A DNA stretch of 64,000 nucleotides from Eubacteriales bacterium (GCA_028704515.1 JAQWFH010000003.1:1-64000); one strand, 5' to 3'. Counted from the stretch's first letter, positions 1 through 8,849 are shown. Program-made: numbers and translations. The notes: generated from the sequence alone by a model not told the origin.

Positions 1-100
1 TGAGGAGGCTCACTGTCAAGCGGACCGTGGGATAAATGCTTCTAGTCCCTTCTTTTTTGTTCCTATCTTCGTTATTCAGCTCTCAAGGTGCTTGCTATGT
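1..100 (-). promoter_or_regulatory. rRNA-operon leader/spacer-like sequence at window edge
   Basis: Read on the minus strand, about 85-68 carries CACCTTGAGAGCTGAATAA. This resembles the conserved ACCTTGAAAACTGNATA element found in Firmicute rRNA leaders and 16S-23S spacers, next to the boxA antitermination signal. No rRNA gene is inside the window, so an rRNA gene further left is inferred. The stretch carries no convincing ORF. Confidence 0.35.
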
Positions 101-104
101 TTTT

Positions 105-1256
105 TCATAGGTTAGTAGACACTATCCGTTTGCTTTGCGAGCTTTCGCTCATAGCTTTATTAAATTCTGCAGAAAGCTCTTCAAACAGCTTTTTTACAGT
201 AGTTATTTCTTTTACTCGCCAACCATTTGCTCCTATGAAAGCAAAGCCTTGGTCTTGTTTGCCTATGCAGGCATTTATCAGAGCTGATGAAATACAATAC
301 GGAGCCTCTTTCCCGGCACAGTTTGTTATACAATGTCTGGGGCACGACTTCGGATGCTGCTCACCCTCTTTTGCTTGACTTAGAAATTTGTTCATAAATG
401 CACGCCCCGGAAGCCCAACAGGACTTTCTATAATAGCTATATCATCTTGCGTACAATTAATGTATGTTTCCTTAAAGGAGATATCTGCATCACATTCCTC
501 CGTTACTACAAACCGTGTGCCGATTTGTACTGCCGAAGCTCCCAAAGCCATAATGCGATGGATATCCTCACCCGTGAAGACTCCGCCTCCCGCAATTAAC
601 GGAATTTCTTTACCTGTTTCTTCTTCTATTCGTCTTATTTCTTTAAGAACCTCGGGAATCAACGATTCTAATTGGAATTTAGGGTCTTCTATTTGCTCTT
701 TACTAAAGCCCAGGTGCCCTCCCGCCGCCGGTCCTTCCAATACGAATGCATCCGGAATGTATTGGTATTTCTTCATCCATCTCTTTGCTATCAAAGCGGC
801 CGCCTTTGCAGATGAGATGATCGGAACAAGCTTTGTCTTGCCCTCATCTTTTAAGCTCTCCGGAAGATCGAGAGGAAGTCCGGCTCCCGCAAATATTATG
901 TCTATTCCTTCTTCTACAGCGGCCTTCGCCGTCTGTGCAAATTCAGTAATAGCTACCATGATATTTACTCCAAGCACACCTGTTGTCATTTTCTTCGCTG
1001 CACGTATTTCTTGTCTGAGTACAGAAATATTTCTGCTTTCCTTTCGCTCTTTCGCCAGCGCGGCGACCTCTTCATCGATAAGCGGTATGCCTAAGTGCCC
1101 GATGGCTACGGAGGAAATGACTCCCACCCCACCTTGATCTGCAACGGCGGCAGCAAGCTTTTTACCCGAAATACCTATACCCATCCCGCCTTGCACAATA
1201 GGAACGCGAATGTTTAGCTCACCTATTTTTAGACTTTTTCCATGCCAATCAACCAT
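105..1256 (-). CDS. Nitronate monooxygenase / FabK-like flavoprotein
   Basis: FMN-dependent TIM-barrel protein of the nitronate monooxygenase / enoyl-ACP reductase II superfamily (about 383 aa). The FMN phosphate-binding region is visible as QGGMG near the N-terminus, AGGGVFTGEDI in the middle and GASAVQIGTRF after it. A C-terminal Cys cluster (CPRHCITNC, then PYC) is typical of the long clostridial members and absent from FabK at 3018-3965. The ATG at 1256 is chosen because GAGGAGGAG lies just upstream; the ATG at 1280 is an alternative. It is the last gene of the fab operon, 46 bp after fabG. It could oxidise nitronates or act as a second enoyl reductase; the sequence does not decide. Confidence 0.8.
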   Translation of the reverse strand: MVDWHGKSLKIGELNIRVPIVQGGMGIGISGKKLAAAVADQGGVGVISSVAIGHLGIPLIDEEVAALAKERKESRNISVLRQEIRAAKKMTTGVLGVNIMVAITEFAQTAKAAVEEGIDIIFAGAGLPLDLPESLKDEGKTKLVPIISSAKAAALIAKRWMKKYQYIPDAFVLEGPAAGGHLGFSKEQIEDPKFQLESLIPEVLKEIRRIEEETGKEIPLIAGGGVFTGEDIHRIMALGASAVQIGTRFVVTEECDADISFKETYINCTQDDIAIIESPVGLPGRAFMNKFLSQAKEGEQHPKSCPRHCITNCAGKEAPYCISSALINACIGKQDQGFAFIGANGWRVKEITTVKKLFEELSAEFNKAMSESSQSKRIVSTNL

Positions 1257-1302
1257 AAAATCACGCTCCTCCTCGAGCATTTCTTCTTCCCTTAAAATAA
1301 AA

Positions 1303-2043
1303 TTAAATGTATATGCCGCCGTCAACCTTTATAATTTCTCCCGTTATATAAGCTGCGTTTTCACTTGCCAAGAATACTGCGGTATTCGCAATATCTTCAG
1401 GGCGACCCATTTTTTTGAGGGGTATCATCGCAACAACGCTTTCCTTTGCTGCATCCTGCATCTTATCTGTCATATCCGTAACGATGAAACCCGGAGCAAT
1501 TGCATTGCACGTAATGCCTCTTGGTGCCAATTCTCTTGCAACACTCTTTGTCAGGCCTATTACTCCGGCCTTTGCGGATGAATAGTTTGCCTGACCTGCA
1601 TTTCCCATCATTCCCGATACTGATGCGATATTTATAATCGTTCCTCTCTTTTGTTTCATAAACGGTCCGCACATATGCTTTATCATATAGAACGAGCCTT
1701 TAAGATTTGTATCGACTACCTCGTCGAATTCTTCTTTTTTCATAGTCAAAATTAAGTTATCTCTTGTAATGCCTGCGTTATTTACAAGAATGTCTATATT
1801 TCCAAAGCGAGATAGCACTTCCTTTACAGATTTCCCCGAAGCTTCAAAATCCGATACATCACATTGCCAACATTCTGCCTCAACGCCTAATTTTTTCACG
1901 CTTTCGCATGTTTCTCGGGCTGCCTTCTCGTTGCCTGCATAAAACAATGCTACATTGGCTCCCTGAGCACCCATAGCCAATGCAATAGCTTTTCCGATAC
2001 CTCTTGAGCCACCCGTTATCAATGCTGTCTTGCCTTTTAACAT
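1303..2043 (-). CDS. fabG: 3-oxoacyl-ACP reductase FabG
   Basis: Short-chain dehydrogenase that reduces 3-ketoacyl-ACP with NADPH in type II fatty-acid elongation; 246 aa, cytosolic. The cofactor motif TGGSRGIG lies at residues 10-17, NNAGIT in the middle, and the catalytic YSSAK with its Ser upstream in ASVSGMMG. The C-terminus AAYITGEIIKVDGG is typical of FabG. The ATG at 2043 is preferred over the one at 2055 because GGAG sits six bases upstream. It lies between fabD and the FabK-like gene in the fab operon. Confidence 0.95.
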   Translation of the reverse strand: MLKGKTALITGGSRGIGKAIALAMGAQGANVALFYAGNEKAARETCESVKKLGVEAECWQCDVSDFEASGKSVKEVLSRFGNIDILVNNAGITRDNLILTMKKEEFDEVVDTNLKGSFYMIKHMCGPFMKQKRGTIINIASVSGMMGNAGQANYSSAKAGVIGLTKSVARELAPRGITCNAIAPGFIVTDMTDKMQDAAKESVVAMIPLKKMGRPEDIANTAVFLASENAAYITGEIIKVDGGIYI

Positions 2044-2109
2044 CTTTATCTCCATTCTTATTTCTTAACCATGTGCGTTTCAACGACGCAAGGAACACTC
2101 TGCTGCGTC

Positions 2110-3030
2110 TTATAAAAGAGCCTCTGCAACTAATTTGAGATCCTCTGTATTTTCTACTTTATATACCACAGCCTCCGGTGAGATTTTTTTAATCAATCCG
2201 CCGAGAGTCTTACCGGGTCCGACTTCAACAAAGGTGTCAAAGCCAGCCTCAAGCATTTGCTCCACAATTTTTTGCCACTGTACCGGAGATTTTATTTGTG
2301 CGGCAATTAGAGCTTTCCCGGCCTCTTCTTGCTCGGGATAAATCTCGGCATTTAAATTTGCATACACGTCAAGAAATGGCTTTTGATATGTGATGTGTGT
2401 TAAAAATCTTTCCACCTCTTTGGAAGCCTCTGCCATATATGCGCTGTGGAATGCTCCGCTTACTTTTAGCGGCATTGCCAGTCCTTTGGCTTCCTTTACC
2501 TTCAGAGAAAAAGCTTTAATGCTTTCTTTATCTCCTGCCACAACCGTCTGTCCGGGGCTGTTAAAATTTACAGCCCATATGTTTTTATAATCTTTGCAGA
2601 GAGCTTCTACCTCCTGCGCTTTTAATTTTAAAACAGCTGCCATACATCCATCGCTATTTTCGGCGGCTTCATTCATAGCTTCCGCTCTTTTTATTACAAG
2701 GCGGAACCCGTCCTCTTCAGTGAAGGCTCCTGCAAATGTAAGTGCAGGAATTTCTCCTAACGAGAACCCCGCAACGCCTTTAGGCTGTATTCCTATTTCC
2801 TTAAGAGCCGCGGCGATAGCCAAATCCACTGCAAAAAGGCAAGGCTGCGTGTTTTTTGTGAGTGCGAGCTCCTCCGGCGTGCCTTCGAAGCACTGCTTTG
2901 ATGTTCCTGGGCGAAGACTATCCGTCATATCGAATACCTTTGCCGCAGCTTCCGAGGAGTTATAGATATCCTTGCCCATTCCGGGATACTGAGCCCCCTG
3001 ACCTGCAAATACGAATGCTATATTACGCAT
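2110..3030 (-). CDS. fabD: Malonyl-CoA:ACP transacylase FabD
   Basis: Transfers malonyl from CoA to acyl carrier protein to feed fatty-acid elongation; 306 aa. The acyltransferase signature is present: FAGQGAQ at the N-terminus, nucleophile Ser90 in GFSLGE, an SPGQ motif, catalytic His in SGAFHS, and VEVGPGKTL near the end. The ATG at 3030 has GGAGG upstream. The start lies inside the end of fabK (13-bp overlap), so the two are probably translationally coupled. Confidence 0.95.
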   Translation of the reverse strand: MRNIAFVFAGQGAQYPGMGKDIYNSSEAAAKVFDMTDSLRPGTSKQCFEGTPEELALTKNTQPCLFAVDLAIAAALKEIGIQPKGVAGFSLGEIPALTFAGAFTEEDGFRLVIKRAEAMNEAAENSDGCMAAVLKLKAQEVEALCKDYKNIWAVNFNSPGQTVVAGDKESIKAFSLKVKEAKGLAMPLKVSGAFHSAYMAEASKEVERFLTHITYQKPFLDVYANLNAEIYPEQEEAGKALIAAQIKSPVQWQKIVEQMLEAGFDTFVEVGPGKTLGGLIKKISPEAVVYKVENTEDLKLVAEALL

Positions 3031-3965
3031 TTTGTTCCTCCACATAATACTTTTTCGGCTTCCTCAAATATTTCACTGATTATTTGCGATGCAGGCTGCT
3101 CTTTATTTACAAGTGCCGCAATCTGGCCACACATAAAGCTGCCCTTTTTCTCATCCCCTAGTAGCGCCGCCGCTCGCAGCGATCCCCCGCCGAAGGCTTC
3201 CAGCTCTTCATTGCTTATGCTGCTGTCGTATTCCATTTTTAAAAATTCTTTCGCAAACGGTGTCTTGAGAACTCTCACAGGATGCCCGAGCCTCTTACCG
3301 GTAGTAGTCGTGTCAATATCCTTTGCCTTTAGAATTTTGTCTTTATATGTTCGGTGCACACCGCATTCTTCCGCGACCAAAAAACGCGTTCCCAGCTGTA
3401 CGCCTGAGGCCCCGAGCATGAATACTGCCGCAATACCTCTGCCGTCTGCAATTCCACCCGCAGCTATGACGGGAATATCAACAGCATCGCAAACCTGGGG
3501 AACAAGTGCCATCGTCGTAATTTCACCAACATGGCCTCCGGATTCTCCTCCTTCGGCTATGACAGCTGACGCTCCTTTTCTTGCAACCAATTTTGCAATA
3601 GCTGTAGAAGGGACTACAGGAATAACCTTTATCCCTGCTGCTCTCCAAGCTTCCATATATTTTGCCGGATTTCCTGCTCCGGTTGTTACAACCGGCACTT
3701 TTTCTTCGATAATAATTTGTGCGACTTCATCTACGTATGGGCTCATCAGCATAATATTTACGCCAAAGGGCTTATCTGTAAGCGCTCTCACCTTATTAAT
3801 TTCAGATCTCAGATGCTCACCGTCAGCATTCATGGCGGATATAAGGCCAAGCCCGCCACCGTTTGACACGGCCGCCGCCAACCTTGCATCCGCAATCCAA
3901 GCCATCCCTCCCTGTAAAATAGGGTATTTAATTCCAAGCAGTTCACATATAGGTGTTTTAATCAT
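3018..3965 (-). CDS. fabK: Enoyl-ACP reductase II FabK
   Basis: FMN-containing enoyl-ACP reductase that completes each elongation cycle; 315 aa. It starts directly with the barrel (MIKTPICELLGIKYPILQGGMAWI) and has the family motifs TTGAGNP, AEGGESGGHVGE, AAGGIADGRGI and GASGVQLGTRF. It replaces FabI, which is absent from the window, so the pathway should be insensitive to triclosan by family precedent. It lies between acpP and fabD in the order usual for Clostridia and streptococci. Confidence 0.93.
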   Translation of the reverse strand: MIKTPICELLGIKYPILQGGMAWIADARLAAAVSNGGGLGLISAMNADGEHLRSEINKVRALTDKPFGVNIMLMSPYVDEVAQIIIEEKVPVVTTGAGNPAKYMEAWRAAGIKVIPVVPSTAIAKLVARKGASAVIAEGGESGGHVGEITTMALVPQVCDAVDIPVIAAGGIADGRGIAAVFMLGASGVQLGTRFLVAEECGVHRTYKDKILKAKDIDTTTTGKRLGHPVRVLKTPFAKEFLKMEYDSSISNEELEAFGGGSLRAAALLGDEKKGSFMCGQIAALVNKEQPASQIISEIFEEAEKVLCGGTKCVI

Positions 3966-4012
3966 TTTAATACCTTTACTTTTTCGTTTTCATAGCCCTT
4001 AGGTTTTAACTT

Positions 4013-4243
4013 CTATTTTTGTTCAAGTCCTTCATCTATAGCTCTTACTACATCTCCTACAGTCTTTAAGCTTTCATTCATTTCGAGTTGAATTCCAAAC
4101 TCATCTTCAAGATTCATAACAAGCTCAACTGTGTCCAATGAATCCAACGAAAGATCCGCCCATGTGCTTTCAAGCTTAATGCTATCCTTTTCGCAATCCT
4201 TTGCATCTACCAATAATTCTACTACTTTGTCAAATGTTGTCAT
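4013..4243 (-). CDS. acpP: Acyl carrier protein
   Basis: Small acidic four-helix carrier (76 aa) that holds growing acyl chains on a phosphopantetheine arm. The attachment Ser35 lies in LSLDSLDTVEL. The ATG at 4243 has AAAGGAG eight bases upstream. The 98-bp gap to fabH holds a GC-rich hairpin at about 4262-4283 (CGATTGCC paired with GGCAGTCG) just before the ribosome site. It could protect or process the highly translated acpP message; that is inference. Confidence 0.95.
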   Translation of the reverse strand: MTTFDKVVELLVDAKDCEKDSIKLESTWADLSLDSLDTVELVMNLEDEFGIQLEMNESLKTVGDVVRAIDEGLEQK

Positions 4244-4341
4244 TTCTTTCTCCTTTATACTCCGACTGCCGCCTGGCAATCGCGCCTTTCTTTTTTAATT
4301 TTTATTTATAAAAGGTTTTGATGGCTTTCGCCTCTTTCCTT

Positions 4342-5313
4342 CTATTTCTCTCTCCATCTTATAGCACAGGCTGCCGTAGTTAATCCTGCTCCAAATGCTG
4401 ACATTAAAAGAATATCGCCATCCTTAAATGTTCCCAGCTTATTATACTCGTCGAGCAAAATTGGAATCGATGCTGCAGAAGTATTTCCTCTTTTGTCGAT
4501 ATTCACAAGGAATCTTTCTGACGGTATTTCGGGAATTTTACTTATCGCAAAATCAATAATTCTGCGGTTAGCCTGATGCGGTAATACGTATGCAATGTCC
4601 TTCCCCATCAAATTAGCTTCCTTCATAACTCTTTTCAAATCCCTAGCCATGGATACAGAGGCAAATTTAAAAACCTCCTGACCATCCATAGAAAGATAAT
4701 TGTTGAAGTTATCCGGAGCTTGTTGCGTAAACGGGCAGTTCCCCTTTACATTTTCCGCGTAAAGTACCTTGTGATTCCCTTTAGAGGCTATTTGAGATGA
4801 CAAGAAATCTTCTCCTTCCCCCAGGACTACAGCTCCGGCTCCGTCTGCAAAGATAATAGATGTGCTTCGCTCTGTCCAATCCGCTAATTTCGACATCTGC
4901 TCGGCACCTATGACCAGCACATTCTTAACGCGCTTTCTCTCATAGTATCCCGCCGCTACATCGAGTGCATATAAGAACCCGCTGCATGCTGCGTTTATAT
5001 CAAATGACGGACATGTTGCTCCAATTCGCTCCTGTACAAGGCAGGCCATAGACGGTGTTATATAATCGCCGCTTATTGTAGCACACAAAATCAAGTCCAA
5101 ATCCTTCACAGAAATGCCTGCATCATTCATGGCATCCTCGGCTGCTGCACAGGCGAGATCGGTTACACTTTCTTCGCCGCATACATATCTTTCGCTAATT
5201 CCTGTCCTTGTCTTTATCCATTCGTCGTTCGTATCCATGATTTTTACTAAATCTTCATTTGTTTTGCACAGTGAAGGTTTTCCGCTACCGGTTCCCATTA
5301 TTGTAAAACTCAT
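4342..5313 (-). CDS. fabH: 3-oxoacyl-ACP synthase III FabH
   Basis: Condenses acetyl-CoA or a branched primer with malonyl-ACP to begin fatty-acid synthesis; 323 aa, thiolase fold. The catalytic triad is visible: Cys110 in NAACSGFLYA, His in LPHQANRRII, and Asn in RGNTSAASIP. The C-terminal GAGLTTAACAIRW is typical. The start overlaps the fabT stop by 4 bp, so repressor and first enzyme are co-translated. Confidence 0.95.
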   Translation of the reverse strand: MSFTIMGTGSGKPSLCKTNEDLVKIMDTNDEWIKTRTGISERYVCGEESVTDLACAAAEDAMNDAGISVKDLDLILCATISGDYITPSMACLVQERIGATCPSFDINAACSGFLYALDVAAGYYERKRVKNVLVIGAEQMSKLADWTERSTSIIFADGAGAVVLGEGEDFLSSQIASKGNHKVLYAENVKGNCPFTQQAPDNFNNYLSMDGQEVFKFASVSMARDLKRVMKEANLMGKDIAYVLPHQANRRIIDFAISKIPEIPSERFLVNIDKRGNTSAASIPILLDEYNKLGTFKDGDILLMSAFGAGLTTAACAIRWREK

Positions 5314-5795
5314 TTAATTCCCTTTGCCTCCAATTTTTCTTGCAATATTTCATTTCGATCGTCGATATATTCCTTTAATTTTGAAATACCTTTTATCATT
5401 ACCTGCTTTTCTTCTTCAGTTAATTGCGTCGATAAATTTCTCGTTAAATTTCTGTGGAAATATTCGTGACCCGAATTAACCTTGCGCCCCTTCGCCGTAA
5501 GCTTTACAAAAACAACTCTTCCATCAGATTCGGATTTGAACTTTTCCGCATATCCTTTTTTAATGAGCTTATTAATCGCTACCGTCACTGACGGAAGCGT
5601 AATTTCAAGCTCAGTCGCCAAATCGCTTATAGTTCTTCCTTTTTCCGCTCCCTTAGCAGCAGCACCGATTAGGTGAATTTCACTAATAGAAAGATTTATT
5701 TTAGTAAATCTTCGAATAGTCTGCTGTTCCATCTTTCCGATAGAGTTAAATGTATCTACAATTAGCTCATTCAACCTTTCTGCAAAGCTATCCAT
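5310..5795 (-). CDS. fabT: MarR-family fatty-acid regulator, FabT-like
   Basis: Winged-helix MarR protein of 161 aa heading the fab operon. The helix-turn-helix and wing run through ISDLATELEITLPSVTVAINKL and SDGRVVFVKLTAKG. Known FabT proteins repress fab genes when bound to acyl-ACP. The position as first gene, the 4-bp overlap with fabH and a doubled operator in front support that role and autoregulation. The C-terminal extension (about residues 140-161) is charged and probably helical. Confidence 0.85.
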   Translation of the reverse strand: MDSFAERLNELIVDTFNSIGKMEQQTIRRFTKINLSISEIHLIGAAAKGAEKGRTISDLATELEITLPSVTVAINKLIKKGYAEKFKSESDGRVVFVKLTAKGRKVNSGHEYFHRNLTRNLSTQLTEEEKQVMIKGISKLKEYIDDRNEILQEKLEAKGIK

Positions 5796-5842
5796 AATGT
5801 TCCCGCCTTTCCAAATAATACTATGGTATATTTTTAAATTAA

Positions 5843-5904
5843 TTAGATTGTCTAATTAATTAGATTGTCTAACTAATTATATATATGCTTATTATATATG
5901 TCAA
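5843..5904 (-). promoter_or_regulatory. fabT promoter with tandem FabT-type operators
   Basis: On the minus strand a perfect sigma-A promoter is present: TTGACA at 5904-5899, a 17-bp spacer, and TATAAT at 5881-5876. Immediately downstream are two copies of the dyad TTAGACAATCTAA (5872-5860 and 5855-5843), 17 bp apart, covering the expected start site. The core GATTRTC matches the FabT box as I recall it. Repression by blocking the start site is inferred. Confidence 0.75.
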
Positions 5905-5942
5905 TTACTTTTTCAAAAAATGTGTAAAAATATACAAGCACT

Positions 5943-5981
5943 AAAAAAGGACAGAATGAATTATGCTCACTCTATCCTTTT
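5943..5981 (-). terminator. Terminator of the blaI-blaR operon
   Basis: On the minus strand AAAAGGATAGA pairs with TCTGTCCTTTT (one G-U pair), followed by T residues. It lies about 40 bp after the BlaR stop and before the fabT promoter. Confidence 0.6.
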
Positions 5982-6021
5982 CTCTCTTGTTCTTTAATTA
6001 TTGTTTTAATGCCTTTTGTAT

Positions 6022-8376
6022 TTAATACGCGCTTTTCTCTGTTATCTTCATTTTATCCATATTTAGGCCACCGCCCGGAGTCAATTCAAAATCCATAATT
6101 CTTGTTTTTTTGCCGCTTTCAGTGTCGCAATGTAGCTGAATAATACACCTCTGCATATTTCCAATCGCATTTGACAGTATGCTTACGTTGTTGATACTGC
6201 ACTCTTGTATGTAGCTGTCAAATGATGAAACATTATAATTTAGAATTAAGCCAAACGGTTCCTCCTCAGTCAGCAATACGATGCCTTTGTCTTCCTTCGT
6301 ATAAGTTCCGGAGGAAAAATCCATTAAGTGATTCATAGGCAAAGCTCGAATGATTTTACTTGTTTTTACAGCATTTCCAACATATTTGTTTTCTAGATAC
6401 TTCAGAATATTGCCTTGAATTTCGTGGTAGTACCAGATAGAGGTAAGCTCGTAAGCCACACTTTCCAAACCTTTTTCCTCTATATCTTCCTCACTCAAAA
6501 ATCCGACAAAGTAAAATTGATGGATATCCTCGACATCATTTTTATCCAGGTACACATTCTCTGTAAAAAGCAAATATTTTTCTTGATATCGCTGTGCACC
6601 CTTTTTCGTTATCGAAAAGTCTGTGCCGTTATACGTATCATAGCTATAGAGCTCTTTATATTCCGGGAAAACCTCATAATCGGCTTTATATATGTAAGCG
6701 TTCGGATAAATTTCGGCAAGCGGCGAATCCTTTTTCACCTTTACCGGCACAAGTGAATGGATCTTATAACCGCTTATAGCCTTATCCACCGGAAGCTTAA
6801 TATCTTTATTTGCTTGGAGATAGTTTTTAAGAAGCTTATTTGCGGAGCTATTGCCTTTCTGGTTCATTTCATCAAGATAGTACTTAATGTTTCCACCGAA
6901 CGAGGTTAACAATCCGTCTTCGGGGCGCTCGAGATATCTTGTGGTTTTCAATATATTCAAAAGGTCTTTCTGCGAGGCTTGCTCCTCCTCCGCCCAAACT
7001 GCGTACATAGCCCATCCTGCACCGATTGCCCAATTATAACGTTTACCTTCCTTTTCAGTTACTGCGGTAAAATATTTGCCGACCGTTCCCGACCAATCGT
7101 AGCCATCTATGGCATCAATTTTCTCCACTTGCCCGGGCAGGCTTTTCTTGATATCGTTAACGATGTCCGTTTTTTCGGCAAGTTGTGCTGTATCTTTGAG
7201 AGTTCCATATCGGGCGCTTTGTGCCGCCCCTATTGCATTGTGAACTTCGGCAGACATTGGAAGATAGGCAGTTCCGGCCTTCCCTCCGTCAAATATCAAT
7301 TGTCCTTCTTTCGTCTTTTCAATCCCTTTTATCCACTTGCCTGGTATATCAAAAATAACGTTGTCGATATCTTGCTGTGTTGGGTATGTTACTGTTTTTA
7401 TTGCTGAAGCACCGTTTAGCAAAAGAGATAAGGTGAATAGGGCGGCAACGCAGGCAACCGTTGCGGTTGCCCAAACCTTCGGTTTTTTTAAAGCTGCCAT
7501 CCGATTAATCCTCCTCACGACTTCCTTTTCCCCTGAAATAAGCGAGGAAGTCGCAAGTAGGAACTGCGTTCCCACGGCAGCCTTTAAAAGCGTTGCCGCA
7601 TAGCCCTTTCCCTCTTCTGTGATTTTTATTACCCTTTCATCGCAATATATTTCCATATCTCTTCTAAAAACATAGAAACAGAGCCAAATGACAGGATTAT
7701 ACCAAAACAAGCAAAGAACGGTTACAGAAAGGATGTTCAACCATATATCCTTATTTTTATAATGGCACAGCTCATGTATAATAACGTAGCGTAACTCTTC
7801 TCTGCTATACCCTGAGCTTATATATATAACCGGTCTTATGATTCCGGCAAGCATAGGAGAATCGGCCCCTGTTTTTAAACGAATATCGCTTTTTACCCCT
7901 ACTTGCCTTTTGCATTCCTCAAATAGTTCTAAAATATCGCCTGCATTACAGAGAGGCAATTTATAATACGCCCTCATATATAGGATATGTCGCGTCAAAA
8001 ATAATGCAAAAAGAAGCAATGTAAAGAGCAAAGGAGTTTTATGCCATTGTATGGGCATTTGAGATGTAGTTACTAGCTCTTTAGTCTTCGCGTTCTGTTT
8101 TTCATATTCAACCGTCGCTGCAATATCTTCACTCGGTGTAAATTCCCTGTACTCTTCTTGCGTTTCATATGAAGGAACATATGTAGCTAAAGCAAAATCA
8201 CTCTCCGGCAGCAATCCCTTAATCGGAAAAAAGGCAATCTGGAATATGAGCACGAGCCAGATGAGCACATGAGCTCTAGGTGTAATCTTTTCTTTTAAAA
8301 CAAACTTGATTGTTAAAATGCCAACAGCCGCAATAGTTGTCATTATTACAAAATTCGTAAATTCATAAATATCCAT
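6022..8376 (-). CDS. BlaR1/MecR1-type M56 membrane metallopeptidase with novel sensor domain
   Basis: Membrane sensor-protease of 784 aa. Hydrophobic segments near residues 5-28, 37-55 and 114-134 precede the M56 zinc motif HELCH (His201, Glu202, His205), then a further membrane region (WLNILSVTVLCLFWYNPVIWLCFYVF) and the downstream EIYCDERV motif. A last hydrophobic segment (about 305-330) leads to an extracytoplasmic domain of about 450 residues. In BlaR1/MecR1 that position holds a penicillin-binding domain with SxxK and KTG motifs; I see neither here. The ligand is therefore unknown. It is preceded by a BlaI-type repressor (10-bp gap), its expected cleavage target. The ATG at 8376 has AAGGAG upstream. 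Confidence 0.82.
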   Translation of the reverse strand: MDIYEFTNFVIMTTIAAVGILTIKFVLKEKITPRAHVLIWLVLIFQIAFFPIKGLLPESDFALATYVPSYETQEEYREFTPSEDIAATVEYEKQNAKTKELVTTSQMPIQWHKTPLLFTLLLFALFLTRHILYMRAYYKLPLCNAGDILELFEECKRQVGVKSDIRLKTGADSPMLAGIIRPVIYISSGYSREELRYVIIHELCHYKNKDIWLNILSVTVLCLFWYNPVIWLCFYVFRRDMEIYCDERVIKITEEGKGYAATLLKAAVGTQFLLATSSLISGEKEVVRRINRMAALKKPKVWATATVACVAALFTLSLLLNGASAIKTVTYPTQQDIDNVIFDIPGKWIKGIEKTKEGQLIFDGGKAGTAYLPMSAEVHNAIGAAQSARYGTLKDTAQLAEKTDIVNDIKKSLPGQVEKIDAIDGYDWSGTVGKYFTAVTEKEGKRYNWAIGAGWAMYAVWAEEEQASQKDLLNILKTTRYLERPEDGLLTSFGGNIKYYLDEMNQKGNSSANKLLKNYLQANKDIKLPVDKAISGYKIHSLVPVKVKKDSPLAEIYPNAYIYKADYEVFPEYKELYSYDTYNGTDFSITKKGAQRYQEKYLLFTENVYLDKNDVEDIHQFYFVGFLSEEDIEEKGLESVAYELTSIWYYHEIQGNILKYLENKYVGNAVKTSKIIRALPMNHLMDFSSGTYTKEDKGIVLLTEEEPFGLILNYNVSSFDSYIQECSINNVSILSNAIGNMQRCIIQLHCDTESGKKTRIMDFELTPGGGLNMDKMKITEKSAY

Positions 8377-8386
8377 AATCAGCTCC

Positions 8387-8755
8387 TTACATCTTGTCAA
8401 TGATTTTTATAAGTTCTTTTTTCTCCTCGTCACTCAATTCTGCCCCCTTTGAGAACGAAGCTACAAAGCCAAGTATAGAATCATCAAAAACTCTGCTCAT
8501 GAATTTTTTCACCACATTCCTTTTACATTCATCCTCCTGCAGCATCGGATAATATTTGAAATTATTCGGTGTACTTTTATCCGCAGAAATCACTCCCTTT
8601 TCCGCAAGTCGCCCGACCATTGTTCTTATCGTTGTATAGCTCCAGTCAGAATCCTCTATACGTTCCGTTATCTGCTTCAAAGTCAGCATCGGCTCTTCCC
8701 AAAGCACTTTCATTATTTTCCATTCCGCTTCACTTATGTTTGTATTCTTTTTCAT
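8387..8755 (-). CDS. BlaI/MecI/CopY-family repressor
   Basis: Penicillinase-repressor family winged helix of 122 aa. The N-terminal ISEAEWKIMKVLWEEPMLTL and the recognition region WSYTTIRTMVGRLAEKGVI are diagnostic; the C-terminal helices would dimerise and carry the protease-sensitive site. It forms a two-gene operon with the BlaR1-like peptidase and probably represses it through the inverted repeat at 8770-8809. The inducing signal is unknown because the partner lacks a beta-lactam-binding domain. Confidence 0.9.
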   Translation of the reverse strand: MKKNTNISEAEWKIMKVLWEEPMLTLKQITERIEDSDWSYTTIRTMVGRLAEKGVISADKSTPNNFKYYPMLQEDECKRNVVKKFMSRVFDDSILGFVASFSKGAELSDEEKKELIKIIDKM

Positions 8756-8769
8756 ATGTCAACCTCCTT

Positions 8770-8821
8770 GACTACAAATGTAATCTGTTATTAGTTTACA
8801 TTTGTAGTCATCAATTGTCAA
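8770..8821 (-). promoter_or_regulatory. blaI promoter and BlaI-type operator
   Basis: A perfect 14-bp inverted repeat, GACTACAAATGTAA at 8770-8783 and its complement at 8796-8809, is separated by 12 bp. Each arm contains the TACANNTGTA dyad of BlaI/MecI operators. On the minus strand TTGACA (8821-8816), a 17-bp spacer and TAAACT (8798-8793) form the promoter, so one operator covers the -10 region and the other lies downstream. Confidence 0.85.
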
Positions 8822-8849
8822 TCCCTTTTTAATAATAGAGTTTTGTTTA

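Noticed and set aside
388-1137. Long open frame on the plus strand (249 codons) opposite the FabK-like gene
   Set aside because: It is antisense to a well-conserved flavoprotein, has no ribosome site or recognisable motif, and its low-complexity Ser/Ala/Thr content is that of a shadow frame. The same applies to open frames at 3211-4002 (+), 14057-14656 (+), 43948-44487 (-) and 36309-36827 (-).
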